From the NCBI RefSeq assembly GCF_001512305.1, contig NZ_LNUT01000005.1, forward strand, positions 1,089,774-1,153,773: a stretch of DNA of 64,000 nt, in the 5' to 3' direction. Within the stretch, counting starts at the first letter, position 1; the number at the start of each line of letters is the position of its first letter. The notes beneath the pieces were generated by a model, which did not search any database, had not been told where the DNA came from, and was given only the letters and a program-made list of their open reading frames with translations. Source of the stretch: Arthrobacter sp. EPSL27 (GTDB lineage Bacteria > Actinomycetota > Actinomycetes > Actinomycetales > Micrococcaceae). Positions 8,576 to 17,667 of this stretch are shown here, one piece after another. The translations under genes were made by a program, and so were the position numbers.

Positions 8576-9610
8576 TCAGGCGGGCGCGGACGCCGCGTCC
8601 TCCGCCGCGTCGCCGTCGGGCGTCTGCGGATCTGCGGGCTGCCCGGTGCCGGTCACGTGGGGCGCGGGGTCCAGCGGACCCTCGAAGACCAGCTGGTCCA
8701 GCCGGCGGAGAATCAGTCCTTCGCGGAGCGCCCAGGGGCAGATCTCCATGCTGGGGAATTCGAACAGTTCCAGGGCGGCTTCCGCCACGAGGGCCCCCGC
8801 CAGCAGCTGGGGTGCGCGTGCCTCGGAGACTCCGGGCAGGTTCAGGCGGTCCTTGACCTCCATGGCGGAGATGCGCTGCGCCCACAGGCCCAGGTCCGAG
8901 GCGAAGAGTTCCCTCTTGACGTAGGGTCCGGCGCCGCTGGGCGCGGCCCCGGCGATGCGGGCCAGCGAGCGGAAGGTCTTCGACGTGCCGGCCACATGGT
9001 TGACCTTGGCGAGCTTCTCGAAGTCCCGCACCACGGGCTTGAGGGTGCTCCGGATGTAGCGGCGCAGCTCCTTGACGCTCTTGGCCGACGGCGGGTCCTC
9101 GGCCAGCCAGTCCCGGGTGAGCCGGCTGGCGCCGAGCGGGACGGACGTTGCCAGTTCCGGGAGCTCGTCCTCCCCGTAGGCCATTTCAAACGAACCGCCG
9201 CCGATGTCCAGGTTCAGGATGGGACCGGCGCCCCACCCGTACCAGCGCCGTACGGCGAAGAAGGTCATGGAGGCCTCTTCGCTGCCGGTGAGTTCCTGGA
9301 GCGTCACGGTGGTTTCATGCTTGACCCGGGCCAGCACGGCAGGGCCGTTGGTGGCCTCGCGGATCGCGGAGGTACAAAACGCCAGCAGGTCCTCGGCTTT
9401 GTGCTTGGCGGCGAACTCCCAGGCCTCGAGGACGAACTCGGTGAGCTCGTGCTGGCCGGCGTCGTTGATGCTGCCGTCCGGTTCGAGGAACTGCACCAGC
9501 GACAGCGGGCGTTTGTGCGAGGCGAACGGCACAGGCTGCGCCCCCGGGTGGGCATCCACCAGCAGCAGGTGGACAGTGTTGGATCCAATATCAAGGACGC
9601 CTAGACGCAT
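8576..9610 (-). CDS. ppx: Ppx/GppA-family exopolyphosphatase
   Basis: A 344-residue ASKHA-fold phosphatase. Seen: VLDIGSNTVHLLLVD at the N-terminus (phosphate-1 motif), EATNGPAVLARV, and NLDIGGGSFEMAYG (phosphate-2) near residue 137. The family degrades polyphosphate or converts pppGpp to ppGpp; the short length (no C-terminal HD domain) matches actinobacterial Ppx rather than E. coli GppA or Ppx. The last 30 residues are a Pro/Asp/Ala-rich tail with no obvious fold. The ATG at 9610 begins right at the conserved motif. Confidence 0.92.
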   Translation of the reverse strand: MRLGVLDIGSNTVHLLLVDAHPGAQPVPFASHKRPLSLVQFLEPDGSINDAGQHELTEFVLEAWEFAAKHKAEDLLAFCTSAIREATNGPAVLARVKHETTVTLQELTGSEEASMTFFAVRRWYGWGAGPILNLDIGGGSFEMAYGEDELPELATSVPLGASRLTRDWLAEDPPSAKSVKELRRYIRSTLKPVVRDFEKLAKVNHVAGTSKTFRSLARIAGAAPSGAGPYVKRELFASDLGLWAQRISAMEVKDRLNLPGVSEARAPQLLAGALVAEAALELFEFPSMEICPWALREGLILRRLDQLVFEGPLDPAPHVTGTGQPADPQTPDGDAAEDAASAPA

Positions 9611-9669
9611 AGTGACATTATTCCCCCGGGAGCGCGGCCCGCCTAACGGGCCGCGCCCGCACTGTCAGC

Positions 9670-10116
9670 TCAGGGCTGGCTGTCGCCGGGGGCGGCGTCG
9701 GCCTCGTCGGCCGGCTTGAAGTCGCGGCGGATGTTCGCCACGCCCTCCGGGTCGATCTCGAACCCGAAGGCTGCGCCCGGGTTGATGACCATGCCGAGTT
9801 CGTCGCCGAGGTTGCCCAGGATCGCGGCACCCTGGGTGCCCAGCACGTTGGGTGCGGCCTCCAGGTACTGCTCCGCGACGCGGCTCGGGTGGGAGAACAC
9901 GGCCAGGACGGGGTTCCCGGCGGAGTTGGCCAGCACCAGCGGTTCCACCTGGGAATCGGCGCCCTCAAGCGCGTCGGAGCTGACGATGTACACCTCGTTG
10001 TTGAGGAAGGCGAGGATGACGTCAACGGGGTTGGCGTCCGGCTGCTCCCCCCGGGCAAGCTTCTCTTCAAGGTCGTTCAGCGGCTGGAGGTCCAAGTGAT
10101 CGGGCTGTTCAGTCAT
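9670..10116 (-). CDS. SseB-domain protein
   Basis: A 148-residue cytosolic protein resembling the SseB N-terminal domain: PVDVILAFLNNEVYIVSSD, then VFSHPSRVAEQY and GFEIDPEGVANIRRDF. In actinobacteria this small domain is widespread and of unknown role; E. coli SseB is linked to stress tolerance. The ATG at 10116 (MTEQPDHLDLQ) is preferred to an upstream in-frame codon that would reach into the spacer. It lies between topA and ppx, all on the minus strand, with a 116-base gap to topA. Confidence 0.72.
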   Translation of the reverse strand: MTEQPDHLDLQPLNDLEEKLARGEQPDANPVDVILAFLNNEVYIVSSDALEGADSQVEPLVLANSAGNPVLAVFSHPSRVAEQYLEAAPNVLGTQGAAILGNLGDELGMVINPGAAFGFEIDPEGVANIRRDFKPADEADAAPGDSQP

Positions 10117-10232
10117 GTCTCTACTCGACCACGTTGCGCCCGGGTCCGCAAACGCGAAATCGCCGGACACCCGCGGAATCACCGGAAAATTCCGGCGATT
10201 CCGAACGTATCCGGCGACGTCGTCGCGCCTGA

Positions 10233-12971
10233 TTACTTCTTGGCTGCAGCCTTGCGGGCGGGCGCCTTGCGGGCCGGGGCCTTGCGCTTGACCGGGCCCT
10301 TGGCACGCTTCTCGGCGAGCAGCTCAACGGCCTGTTCGCGGGTGAGCTCCTCCAGCGAGGTGGTGCGCGGCACGGTAATGTTGGTGACGCCGTCGGTGAT
10401 GTACGGGCCGAACCGGCCTTCCTTCACCACGATGTTCTTCTCCGAGACCGGGTCCGGGCCAAACTCGGCCAGCGGCGGGACGGCGGCGCGGGCGCCGCGC
10501 TGCTTCGGCTGGGAGTAGATCTCCAGCGCCTGCTCCAGCGTGATGGTGAAGATTTCCTCTTCCGAGCCGATGGACCGGGAGTCCGTGCCCTTCTTCAGGT
10601 AGGGCCCGAAGCGGCCGTTCTGCACCGTAATGGGGTTGCCCTCGGCGTCCTGGCCGAGCACCCGGGGCAGGCTCATGAGCTGCAGGGCCTCATCCAAGGT
10701 GACGGTGTCCACGCTCATCGAGGCGAACAGCGACCCGGTGCGGGGCTTGGCCTTCACAGGTTTCTTCGGCGGCTTCGGCTTGCCGTTCTTGTAGTACTCC
10801 ACGGGCTGGCTGGCCAGCTGTTCCTCGGTCATTTCCGGAATGACCTCGGTGACGTAGGCGCCGTAGCGGCCGTTCTTGGCGACGACGGTGTGCCCGGTGT
10901 GCGGGTCCTCGCCGAGCACCCGCTCCTCCGGGGCCGCCGTCTCCATCAGCTCCACGGCCTTGGCCGCGGTCAGCTCGTCCGGCGCGAGGTCCTCGGGGAC
11001 GTTGGCGCGGGCGGACTCCACCACTTCGCCGGTCTTCGGATCCACAGTCGGAACGGAACTCTCCAAGTACGGCCCGAACTTGCCGACGCGCAGCGTGATG
11101 CCCTCGGTGATCGGGATGGAGTTGATTTCGCGGGCGTCGATCTCGCCGAGGTTGTTGACGATGCTCAGCAGCCCGGGTTCGGAATCCTCGCCGAAGTAGA
11201 AGTGCTTGAGCCAGGCGGGGCCGGCCTCCTGGCCGTTGGCGATCTTGTCCAGGTCCGCTTCCATGTCGGCCGTGAAGTCGTAGTCGACGTAGTCGTGGAA
11301 GTGCTGCTCCAGCAGCCGGATCACGGAGAACGCGATCCAGCTCGGCACCAGCGCGGAGCCCTGTTTCCGGACATAGCCGCGGTCCTGGATGGTGGAGATG
11401 GTGGAGGCGTAGGTGGACGGGCGCCCGATGCCCCGCTTTTCCAGCTCCGCGGTCAGCGACGCTTCGGTGTAGCGCGGCGGCGGGGACGTCTCGTGCCCGA
11501 CGGCGACGATGTCCGAGGCGGTGAGCGCATCGTCCTTGGCCACGTTGGGCAGCCGGCGGGCCTCGTCGGACTCGTCGTCACCGCGGCTCTCATCCTTGCC
11601 TTCTTCGTAGGCGGCGAGGAAGCCGGGGAAGGTGATGACCGTGCCGGAGGCCGAGAACTCGGCGTCCCGGCCGTCGGCCGCGCCGCCGGAGGTGACCGCA
11701 CCGAGGCGGATCGTGGCGGTGGAGCCCTTCGCGTCGGCCATCTGCGAGGCGACGGTGCGCTTCCAGATCAGTTCGTACAGGCGGAACTCGTCACCGGAAA
11801 GCTGCTGGGCCACCTGCGCCGGGGTGCGGAAGGAGTCACCGGCGGGGCGGATGGCCTCGTGGGCCTCCTGCGCGTTGGCGGCCTTGCCGCTGTAGACCCG
11901 CGGGGACGCGGGGACGTACTCGGGGCCGTACAGCTCCGAGGCCTGGCGCCGGGCGGCCGTGACGGCCTCGTTGCTCAGCGCGGAGGAGTCGGTACGCATA
12001 TAGGTGATGTAGCCGTTTTCGTACAGCCGCTGGGCCACCTGCATGGTGCTCTTCGAGGAGAACCGCAGCTTGCGGCCGGCCTCCTGCTGCAGCGTCGAAG
12101 TGGTGAACGGCGCGGCCGGGCGCCGCGTGTACGGCTTGGTGTCGACCGAGCGGACCTTGAAGTCGGCGTTCTGCAGGCCGGCGGCCAGGGCTGTGGCGAG
12201 TTCCTCGTCGAGGTGCACCACATTGCGGGACGTGAGCTCGCCGTTGTCGTTGAAGTCGCGGCCGCTGGCCACCTTGGCGCCGTCCACCATGGCAAGTTTC
12301 GCTTTGAAGGAGCCTGAGTCCGCGCCGAACTGGCCGGTCAGGTCCCAGTAGGAGGCCGCCTTGAAGGCCATCCGCTCACGTTCGCGGTCCACCACCATGC
12401 GGGTCACCACGGACTGCACGCGGCCGGCGGACAGGCCGCGGGCCACCTTGCGCCACAGCACCGGGGAGATCTCGTAGCCATAGAGGCGGTCCAGCACGCG
12501 GCGGGTCTCCTGCGCGTCCACCAGGTCCTGGTCGACGTCGCGCAGGTTGTCCATGGCGCGGTGGATCGCTTCCTTGGTGATTTCACCGAAGGTCATCCGG
12601 TAGACCGGCACCTTGGGCTTGAGCACTTCCAGCAGGTGCCACGCGATGGCCTCGCCCTCGCGGTCCCCATCGGTTGCGAGATAAAGAGCGTCAGCGTCTT
12701 TGAGCTGGGCCTTGAGTTCGGCGACCTTTTTCTTCTTGTCCGGGGACACCACGTAGTAGGGCTTGAAGTCGTTGTCGATGTCGACGGCGAACTTGCCCAC
12801 CGGGGTTTTCTTCAGTTCCGCGGGGAGTTCCGACGGCTGCGGGAGGTCGCGGATGTGACCAATGGAGGCCTCAACGATGAAGCCCTCGCCGAGGTACTTG
12901 GCGATGGTCTTGCTCTTGGCGGGAGACTCCACAATCACGAGTTTCTTACCGGTTTTGGCCTTGCTTGGCAC
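10233..12971 (-). CDS. topA: DNA topoisomerase I, actinobacterial type
   Basis: A 912-residue type IA topoisomerase that relaxes negative supercoils. The Toprim domain opens with KLVIVESPAKSKTIAKYLG and has ATDGDREGEAIAWHL near residue 105; the active-site tyrosine is in YMRTDSSAL (about residue 323). The C-terminus has several topo C-terminal repeats (for example NGRYGAYV, NGRFGPYLKKG, EGRFGPYITDG) instead of zinc fingers, then a basic tail (KAPARKAPARKAAAKK) as in mycobacterial TopA, where it aids strand passage. The start is GTG at 12971 with AGGAG close upstream. Confidence 0.96.
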   Translation of the reverse strand: MPSKAKTGKKLVIVESPAKSKTIAKYLGEGFIVEASIGHIRDLPQPSELPAELKKTPVGKFAVDIDNDFKPYYVVSPDKKKKVAELKAQLKDADALYLATDGDREGEAIAWHLLEVLKPKVPVYRMTFGEITKEAIHRAMDNLRDVDQDLVDAQETRRVLDRLYGYEISPVLWRKVARGLSAGRVQSVVTRMVVDRERERMAFKAASYWDLTGQFGADSGSFKAKLAMVDGAKVASGRDFNDNGELTSRNVVHLDEELATALAAGLQNADFKVRSVDTKPYTRRPAAPFTTSTLQQEAGRKLRFSSKSTMQVAQRLYENGYITYMRTDSSALSNEAVTAARRQASELYGPEYVPASPRVYSGKAANAQEAHEAIRPAGDSFRTPAQVAQQLSGDEFRLYELIWKRTVASQMADAKGSTATIRLGAVTSGGAADGRDAEFSASGTVITFPGFLAAYEEGKDESRGDDESDEARRLPNVAKDDALTASDIVAVGHETSPPPRYTEASLTAELEKRGIGRPSTYASTISTIQDRGYVRKQGSALVPSWIAFSVIRLLEQHFHDYVDYDFTADMEADLDKIANGQEAGPAWLKHFYFGEDSEPGLLSIVNNLGEIDAREINSIPITEGITLRVGKFGPYLESSVPTVDPKTGEVVESARANVPEDLAPDELTAAKAVELMETAAPEERVLGEDPHTGHTVVAKNGRYGAYVTEVIPEMTEEQLASQPVEYYKNGKPKPPKKPVKAKPRTGSLFASMSVDTVTLDEALQLMSLPRVLGQDAEGNPITVQNGRFGPYLKKGTDSRSIGSEEEIFTITLEQALEIYSQPKQRGARAAVPPLAEFGPDPVSEKNIVVKEGRFGPYITDGVTNITVPRTTSLEELTREQAVELLAEKRAKGPVKRKAPARKAPARKAAAKK

Positions 12972-13104
12972 GGTGCTCCTACAGAAAAAGGTTTCTCGGG
13001 CAGATGAGCCCATACCCGCCTAGTTCACCATATTTTGCGGATTCCCGCGCATCCTGCCTGAAATCAGGGGCGTCCGGACGCGACTTCCGGGCTGCCCGGA
13101 ATGC

Positions 13105-13755
13105 TCAGGGCGACGCCGGAGCCTTGCCGCGGTCATCCGGGATCATCGACCACATGGTGGCCATGCGCTCGGCGCCTTCGGGGACGTGGTCCGGGTCCTC
13201 CAGCTCGTAATCCCGCAGCAGGTCGAAGAGCCGGTTGTTCAGCTCAGCCCGCTGGTCCGGGGTCAGGTAGAGCAGGTTGCTGGCCAGCACCACGGACGAG
13301 GAGTCCCCGGCCTCGCCGCGCTGGCGCCGCTCGTCGCGGTCCTTGGCGTAGGCGTTGACACGCCGCCGGTAGGCGTCCAGTTCGAGGTCCAGGACGGCGA
13401 ACTCGGGGCTGGCCACTCCCCCGCCCGAATTGATGGTGAAGTCGGTGCCCGCAGCTTTCCAGCGGCGCTCCCTGGCGTCGCCGGCCGTGGGGGCCGGCAC
13501 CACGATGCCCCACTTCTGCAGGGCGCGCAGGTGGTAGCTCATGGCACTCGGCGTGAGGCCGGTCTGCGCCGCGAGCTCGGTGGCCGTCCGGCTCACCTGG
13601 GTTGAATACAGTTCGGAAATGACCTCCAGCCGGGCGGCGTGGGCCAGCGCCCGGATCGCCTTCGGGTCGGTGATTTCCACTTTCTTTTCCGGGCGCTGCC
13701 GGCGTTTGGCCGCCGGCGCTGCCGGCGGCTCCGCCGGGGAGGATTCTGCGTTCAC
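13105..13755 (-). CDS. ArsR-type winged-helix regulator, divergent from MFS gene
   Basis: A 216-residue protein. After a basic/Pro-Ala leader (residues 1-25), residues 28-105 form an ArsR-like winged helix (ITDPKAIRALAHAARLEVISEL, then LTPSAMSYHLRALQKWGIV). The C-terminal half is helical and charged with ASNLLYLTPDQRAELNNRLFDLL, typical of a dimerising effector region. It is divergently arranged with the MFS transporter (78-base gap), so it most likely controls that gene and itself. Ligand unknown; no metal-binding Cys set is visible. Confidence 0.82.
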   Translation of the reverse strand: MNAESSPAEPPAAPAAKRRQRPEKKVEITDPKAIRALAHAARLEVISELYSTQVSRTATELAAQTGLTPSAMSYHLRALQKWGIVVPAPTAGDARERRWKAAGTDFTINSGGGVASPEFAVLDLELDAYRRRVNAYAKDRDERRQRGEAGDSSSVVLASNLLYLTPDQRAELNNRLFDLLRDYELEDPDHVPEGAERMATMWSMIPDDRGKAPASP

Positions 13756-13797
13756 CCCTCCAGTCTATCGAGCACCGCCAAACTATGAAAGAAATGC

Positions 13798-13833
13798 TTG
13801 ACATTGCATCCCGGCGGCGCGTAGCTTGCCTTT
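13798..13833 (+). promoter_or_regulatory. Promoter of the MFS gene, probably leaderless
   Basis: A perfect TTGACA at 13798-13803 and TAGCTT at 13822-13827 are separated by 18 bases. Six bases after the -10 comes the ATG at 13834, so transcription would begin at or next to the start codon. No Shine-Dalgarno sequence lies before that ATG, which fits a leaderless mRNA, a form common in actinobacteria. The -35 lies in the divergent spacer with the ArsR-type gene. Confidence 0.6.
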
Positions 13834-15291
13834 ATGAAACAGGTCCTTCACACCTTGCCGGGTAGGCCCCAGGCCGAGCAGCCCCTCTGGCGGAACCGCG
13901 ATTTCCTCCTCGCCAGCAGCGCCCGCTTTTCTGCCACGGCCGGCATGGGCGCCGTCATCATCAGCGTCATGCTCCACCTGCAGAACCTCGCCGCGGCCGG
14001 GCAGACCGCCATCGCCAGCCCCTGGCTGGTGGCCGCCTACCTGTTCTGCTCGGCGCTCCCCCTGGTGCTGCTGGCGCCGTGGGCCGGCCGGCTGGCGGAC
14101 ACCCGCGATTCCCGGACGCTGGCGACGGCGTCCTCCGTGGTCAGCGCCGCCGCGGTCGCCGGGATGGGACTGGGCATGCAGTTCCTGGACAACTACCTGC
14201 CGGTGCTGTTCGCCATGACCTTCCTCCTCGACACCGCCCAGGCCGTGGCCGGGCCCACCTGGCAGGCGCTCCTGCCCAGGATCGTGGGCGAGGAACGGAC
14301 CCCGCGGGCGCTGGGCACCATGCAGGCCACCATAATGGTCGCCACCATGGTGGGTCCCGCCGCGGGCGGGCTCCTCAGCGGGTGGGGCGGATCCGGCCTG
14401 GTGTTTGCCGTGGCCAGCGGCTGCTACCTGGCCATGGGCGCCGGTGCCCTGCTGATCCGGACCCGGCGCGGCACCGCCGCAGAACGGGCCGGCAAGGACA
14501 AGCCCGCCCTGCTGGACGGGCTGCGCCTGCTCCGCCGCGACCGCCTGGTCTGGGCCCTGGTGCTGGGCGCCCTGTTCTTCATCACCGTCGGCGAGGCGAC
14601 CAACGTCCTGGAAGTCTTCCTGGCCCGCGACGAACTCGGCGCCAGCGAAACCCAGTACGGACTGCTGGCGGCGTCGTTTGGGCTCGGCATGGCCGTGGGT
14701 GCCTCGCTGGCCGGGCGGATCAGGACGGCGCCGGCCCGGCTGCGCGCACTGCTGGCCGCCATGGCCCTCACCTCCGCCTTCCTGGGGATGATGGCCCTGG
14801 TGCCCAGCGTGGAGCTGCTGTTTGTGGCCTACACCGCCATGGGGACGGCGTGCGGCGTGCTGAACGCCTGCTTCGGGGCGATCGCCATCCTGCGGATCCC
14901 CGAAAGCGGGCGGGGCCAGGCGATGGCGATCCTCGGGGGCCTGACCCGGGCCGTCTCGATCGGGGCGCTGGCCCTGGGCGGACTGCTCGGCGCGCTGCTG
15001 CCCATCCGCATCAGCTTCCTGCTCGCCGGGGTGTGCGGGGTCCTGGTGGCGCTGGCCTGCGCCGCGTACGTCCTGCCGCGGTTCGGCAGCGAGGGCACGG
15101 CGGGTTCCCCGGCGGGACTTGCTGTACCGGCGGCCTCAGGCGGGCAGCAGGAAGCCGTCGCGCACCAGGTTCCCCACCTCGGTGAGGAGCCCGGCGCGGA
15201 AGGCCCCGGCGTCCCAGCCCTCGCCGCCGCCCAGCAGCGCCTCGAGGGCACCGATGATCTGCCCGGCGGTCAGGTCGCCGTCGCACGCTGA
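13834..15291 (+). CDS. MFS efflux-type transporter with antisense-overlapping tail
   Basis: A 485-residue major facilitator protein with about 12 hydrophobic segments; the loop WAGRLADTRDSRTL fits the MFS loop 2-3 motif (G-x-L-aD-r-x-sR), typical of drug/proton efflux. Homologous sequence seems to end near residue 430 (AAYVLPRF). The last 50 residues are hydrophilic and are read from the strand opposite the methyltransferase 3' end (15136-15291), so the natural stop may have been lost. Substrate cannot be told. It is probably controlled by the divergent ArsR-type regulator. Confidence 0.85.
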   Translation: MKQVLHTLPGRPQAEQPLWRNRDFLLASSARFSATAGMGAVIISVMLHLQNLAAAGQTAIASPWLVAAYLFCSALPLVLLAPWAGRLADTRDSRTLATASSVVSAAAVAGMGLGMQFLDNYLPVLFAMTFLLDTAQAVAGPTWQALLPRIVGEERTPRALGTMQATIMVATMVGPAAGGLLSGWGGSGLVFAVASGCYLAMGAGALLIRTRRGTAAERAGKDKPALLDGLRLLRRDRLVWALVLGALFFITVGEATNVLEVFLARDELGASETQYGLLAASFGLGMAVGASLAGRIRTAPARLRALLAAMALTSAFLGMMALVPSVELLFVAYTAMGTACGVLNACFGAIAILRIPESGRGQAMAILGGLTRAVSIGALALGGLLGALLPIRISFLLAGVCGVLVALACAAYVLPRFGSEGTAGSPAGLAVPAASGGQQEAVAHQVPHLGEEPGAEGPGVPALAAAQQRLEGTDDLPGGQVAVAR

Positions 15292-16755
15292 GACGAAGCC
15301 GGCCAGTTCGGTGCTCAACAGGTTGGTCCGCCGGAGGCCGGCGCCCTGGCGCAGCAGGATGACGCCGGGGTGTTCGGCCCCCGGGCGCTGGTGCCGCTCC
15401 TCGGTGACGTCCTCGGCCACCACCAGGTGCGCGTCCGCCACCTCGTGGCTGGCCAGCCAGTCGACACGTTCGACGGCGGCGCCCAGGTGCGGGCCGACGG
15501 GCTGCTCGATCGGATAGGCGATCTCCTCGAAGCGCCGCAGCACCGGCCGGCCCACGGGCCGCCGCAGCCAGATCATCCCGAAGCCGATCCCCTCGACGTT
15601 GCGGGCCGCGAAATCGTCCAGGTAGGCGGCGTAGGACTGCTGATAGAGCGCCCGGTCGCGGGCCGTGGAGGCGTCCTGCAGCCAGGTCTCGGCATACTGC
15701 TCCGGGGAGACCTGCTCGCGCTGGATCAGCCAGACGTCGGTGTCCGGCCCGGCCCAGCTCTGCGGGCGTTCCGCCCAGTCAGCCCCCGCCGGGATCTCCC
15801 AGTTGCCCAGGAGCTGGGCTGTTCCGCCGGGGGTGAGTATCCCGGGCAGGGCCCGCACCAGCGACGCGACGATCTCATCGCCCGGCAGGCCGCCGTCGCG
15901 GTAGGTGAACTGGTCCGCGGCGGCTTCGCCGAGGCTGCGCGGCGTGATCACGAACGGCGGATTGGAGACCACCAGCTCGAACTCCTCGCCGGCCACCGGG
16001 TCCAGCATTGAGCCCAGGCGCAGGCTCACGCGGGATTCCAGGGCCCCGGGGTCCAGGTGCAGCTCGCCGGCGTTGAGCAGCAGGTTGAAGCGGGTAAACG
16101 CGAGGGCGCGGGCGGAAATATCGGTGGCCGTGACGTGCTCGGCGTGGTGCAGCAGGTGGAAGGTCTGGATGCCGCAGCCGGTGCCGAGGTCCAGGGCCGT
16201 TGCCACGTGCCGGCGGGCCGTGACCTGCACCAGGGTGGTGGAGGCCTGGCCGATTCCCAGCACGTGGTCGTGGCGCAGCACCCCGGGGCGCTGGTGGGCA
16301 GCCAGATCGCTGGCCACCCAGAGCTCCGCCCCGCCGCTGCCGTCGTCATTTTTCTCCCAGCCGTAGGGCCGCAGGTCCACCTTCGCCTGGATCCGGCCGT
16401 CATCGGACGGCTCCACCAGGCCCAGTTCCAGCAGGCCCTCCGTGCGGAGGCCGGGCAGGGCGGCGTCAAGGGTGGCAGCGGGCTGCGCTTCGGCCAGCAG
16501 CCAGAGGCGGACGACGGCGGCGCGCGCCGCCGTCGCCCCCTCCGCCGTGCCCGCTTTTTCGGTCGCGATCAGCGCGGGGACCAGCTGGTCGCGGGCCAGG
16601 GCGCTGTGGGCGGCCGGGCCGAGCAGCCCGGCGACGCCGTCAACGGTGTAGCCGATGCCGCGCAGGTCCGAGGCCAGCGAATCCAGGAGGCCGGGGAGGT
16701 CGCTGCGGGGCGCATCGGGGGTGTTGCCGGCCGTGAAATGCGTTGAGGGAGTCAC
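15136..16755 (-). CDS. Class I SAM-dependent methyltransferase (HemK-like NPPF type)
   Basis: A 539-residue protein. The central Rossmann methyltransferase domain has motif I ALDLGTGCGIQTFHLL (about residue 188) and the catalytic VVSNPPFV, which in related enzymes acts on amide or exocyclic amino nitrogens (Gln, adenine, guanine). It is flanked by an N-terminal helical domain and a C-terminal winged-helix-like region ending in DGFLLPA. This three-part layout is common in actinobacteria; its substrate is not known to me. The start is GTG at 16755; the ribosome site is weak. Its 3' end overlaps the MFS gene by 156 bases on the other strand. Confidence 0.85.
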   Translation of the reverse strand: MTPSTHFTAGNTPDAPRSDLPGLLDSLASDLRGIGYTVDGVAGLLGPAAHSALARDQLVPALIATEKAGTAEGATAARAAVVRLWLLAEAQPAATLDAALPGLRTEGLLELGLVEPSDDGRIQAKVDLRPYGWEKNDDGSGGAELWVASDLAAHQRPGVLRHDHVLGIGQASTTLVQVTARRHVATALDLGTGCGIQTFHLLHHAEHVTATDISARALAFTRFNLLLNAGELHLDPGALESRVSLRLGSMLDPVAGEEFELVVSNPPFVITPRSLGEAAADQFTYRDGGLPGDEIVASLVRALPGILTPGGTAQLLGNWEIPAGADWAERPQSWAGPDTDVWLIQREQVSPEQYAETWLQDASTARDRALYQQSYAAYLDDFAARNVEGIGFGMIWLRRPVGRPVLRRFEEIAYPIEQPVGPHLGAAVERVDWLASHEVADAHLVVAEDVTEERHQRPGAEHPGVILLRQGAGLRRTNLLSTELAGFVSACDGDLTAGQIIGALEALLGGGEGWDAGAFRAGLLTEVGNLVRDGFLLPA

Positions 16756-16798
16756 CGGACAAGCTTAGTCCCGGCCTGCCGCGGCCCCGGGCCCCGGT

Positions 16799-16843
16799 CC
16801 TGGAGGCGCCAGCCCTGGAGGCGCCGGCCCTAGAGGTGCCGGG
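16799..16843. repeat. 15-bp tandem repeat, three units
   Basis: Units at 16799, 16814 and 16829 (first unit CCTGGAGGCGCCAGC), the third diverged and covering the stop codon of the TipA-like gene. The unit length keeps frame, so it may reflect slippage at the gene end. Similar 15-bp repeats occur at 19555, 27900 and 34077. Confidence 0.75.
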
Positions 16844-17591
16844 CGGCGTAGATCCGCAGGGCGTCGCGGACAAACGCGGCTCCGGCTTGCCCGCCGTAGT
16901 TCGCGGCGAACCGCGGATCAGCGACGTACATCTCGGCGAGCCCGGTGACGTAGCCCTTCACGTCGCTGCTGCTGGCCGCCGCGGCCGGGGTGCCCGGGAT
17001 TCCGGTGAGCCAGGCGACGTGCCGCCGGGCCAGGTCCTGCGCCTCGGCGCTGTCCGCCGCGGCGCCGGATTCCGCGGCGGCGTTCCAGTCGCTGCCCAAC
17101 TCCCGGGACCGCTGCTGCCAGGCATCCTTCTCGGCCGGGCCCATCCCGCGCCACCAGGCGTCGCTGGTGGCGTAGGCTTCCTTGCCCCAGTGCTCCTCCA
17201 CCTCGTCTTTGTAGTGGGTGTGGTCGAAGCCGTCGAACATCTCTTCCGCCATGATTCCTCCTCCTTCTGCCAGTCCTTCAAGCGTCCGCTCGACCGCGGC
17301 GATCTGCCGTGCCAGCCGGTCCTGTTCCTGCCGCAGCCACTCAAGGTGGCGGCCCAGCGCCCGGGCGGCATCCGGCTCGTGGTCAAGGACCTCTGCGATG
17401 GCTGGAAGGCTGAGCCCCAGGTCCCGCAGGAGCAGGATGCGCTGCAGCCGAACCAGTGCATCCCGGTCGTAGAACCGGTAGCCGTTCCCGCCGGTGCGGC
17501 TGGGTTTCAGCAGCCCGATGTCGTCGTAGTGGCGCAGGGTCCGGCTGGTGGTGCCGGCGTATCTGGCCGTCTGCTGCACGGACCATTCCAT
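16830..17591 (-). CDS. MerR-family regulator with TipAS ligand-binding domain
   Basis: A 253-residue protein. Residues 1-70 are a MerR winged helix (WSVQQTARYAGTTSRTLRHY, IGLLKPSRTGGNGYRFYD), then a dimerisation coiled coil to about 115. Residues 120-253 match the TipAS fold (DEVEEHWGKEAYATSDAWW, RHVAWLTGIPGTP), which binds thiopeptides and other hydrophobic drugs in Streptomyces TipA. An internal ATG at the TipAS boundary (MAEEMFDGF) could give a separate TipAS form, as in tipA. It probably activates its own promoter (see 17637-17667). Confidence 0.9.
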   Translation of the reverse strand: MEWSVQQTARYAGTTSRTLRHYDDIGLLKPSRTGGNGYRFYDRDALVRLQRILLLRDLGLSLPAIAEVLDHEPDAARALGRHLEWLRQEQDRLARQIAAVERTLEGLAEGGGIMAEEMFDGFDHTHYKDEVEEHWGKEAYATSDAWWRGMGPAEKDAWQQRSRELGSDWNAAAESGAAADSAEAQDLARRHVAWLTGIPGTPAAAASSSDVKGYVTGLAEMYVADPRFAANYGGQAGAAFVRDALRIYAARHL

Positions 17592-17636
17592 GTGCCTGCC
17601 TCCGTCCGCCGCCAGCCCTTTGCGGGCCGTACTTCG

Positions 17637-17667
17637 ATGGTAAATCTTGACGTTGCGTCAAGGTCAA
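17637..17667 (-). promoter_or_regulatory. MerR-type promoter and dyad operator of the TipA-like gene
   Basis: On the minus strand, TTGACC (17667-17662) and TACCAT (17642-17637) are separated by 19 bases, longer than the normal 17. The spacer holds the perfect dyad CTTGACG-TTG-CGTCAAG (17646-17662 on the plus strand). A 19-bp spacer containing the operator dyad is the hallmark of promoters untwisted by MerR-family activators. The -10 lies about 45 bases before the start at 17591. Confidence 0.75.
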
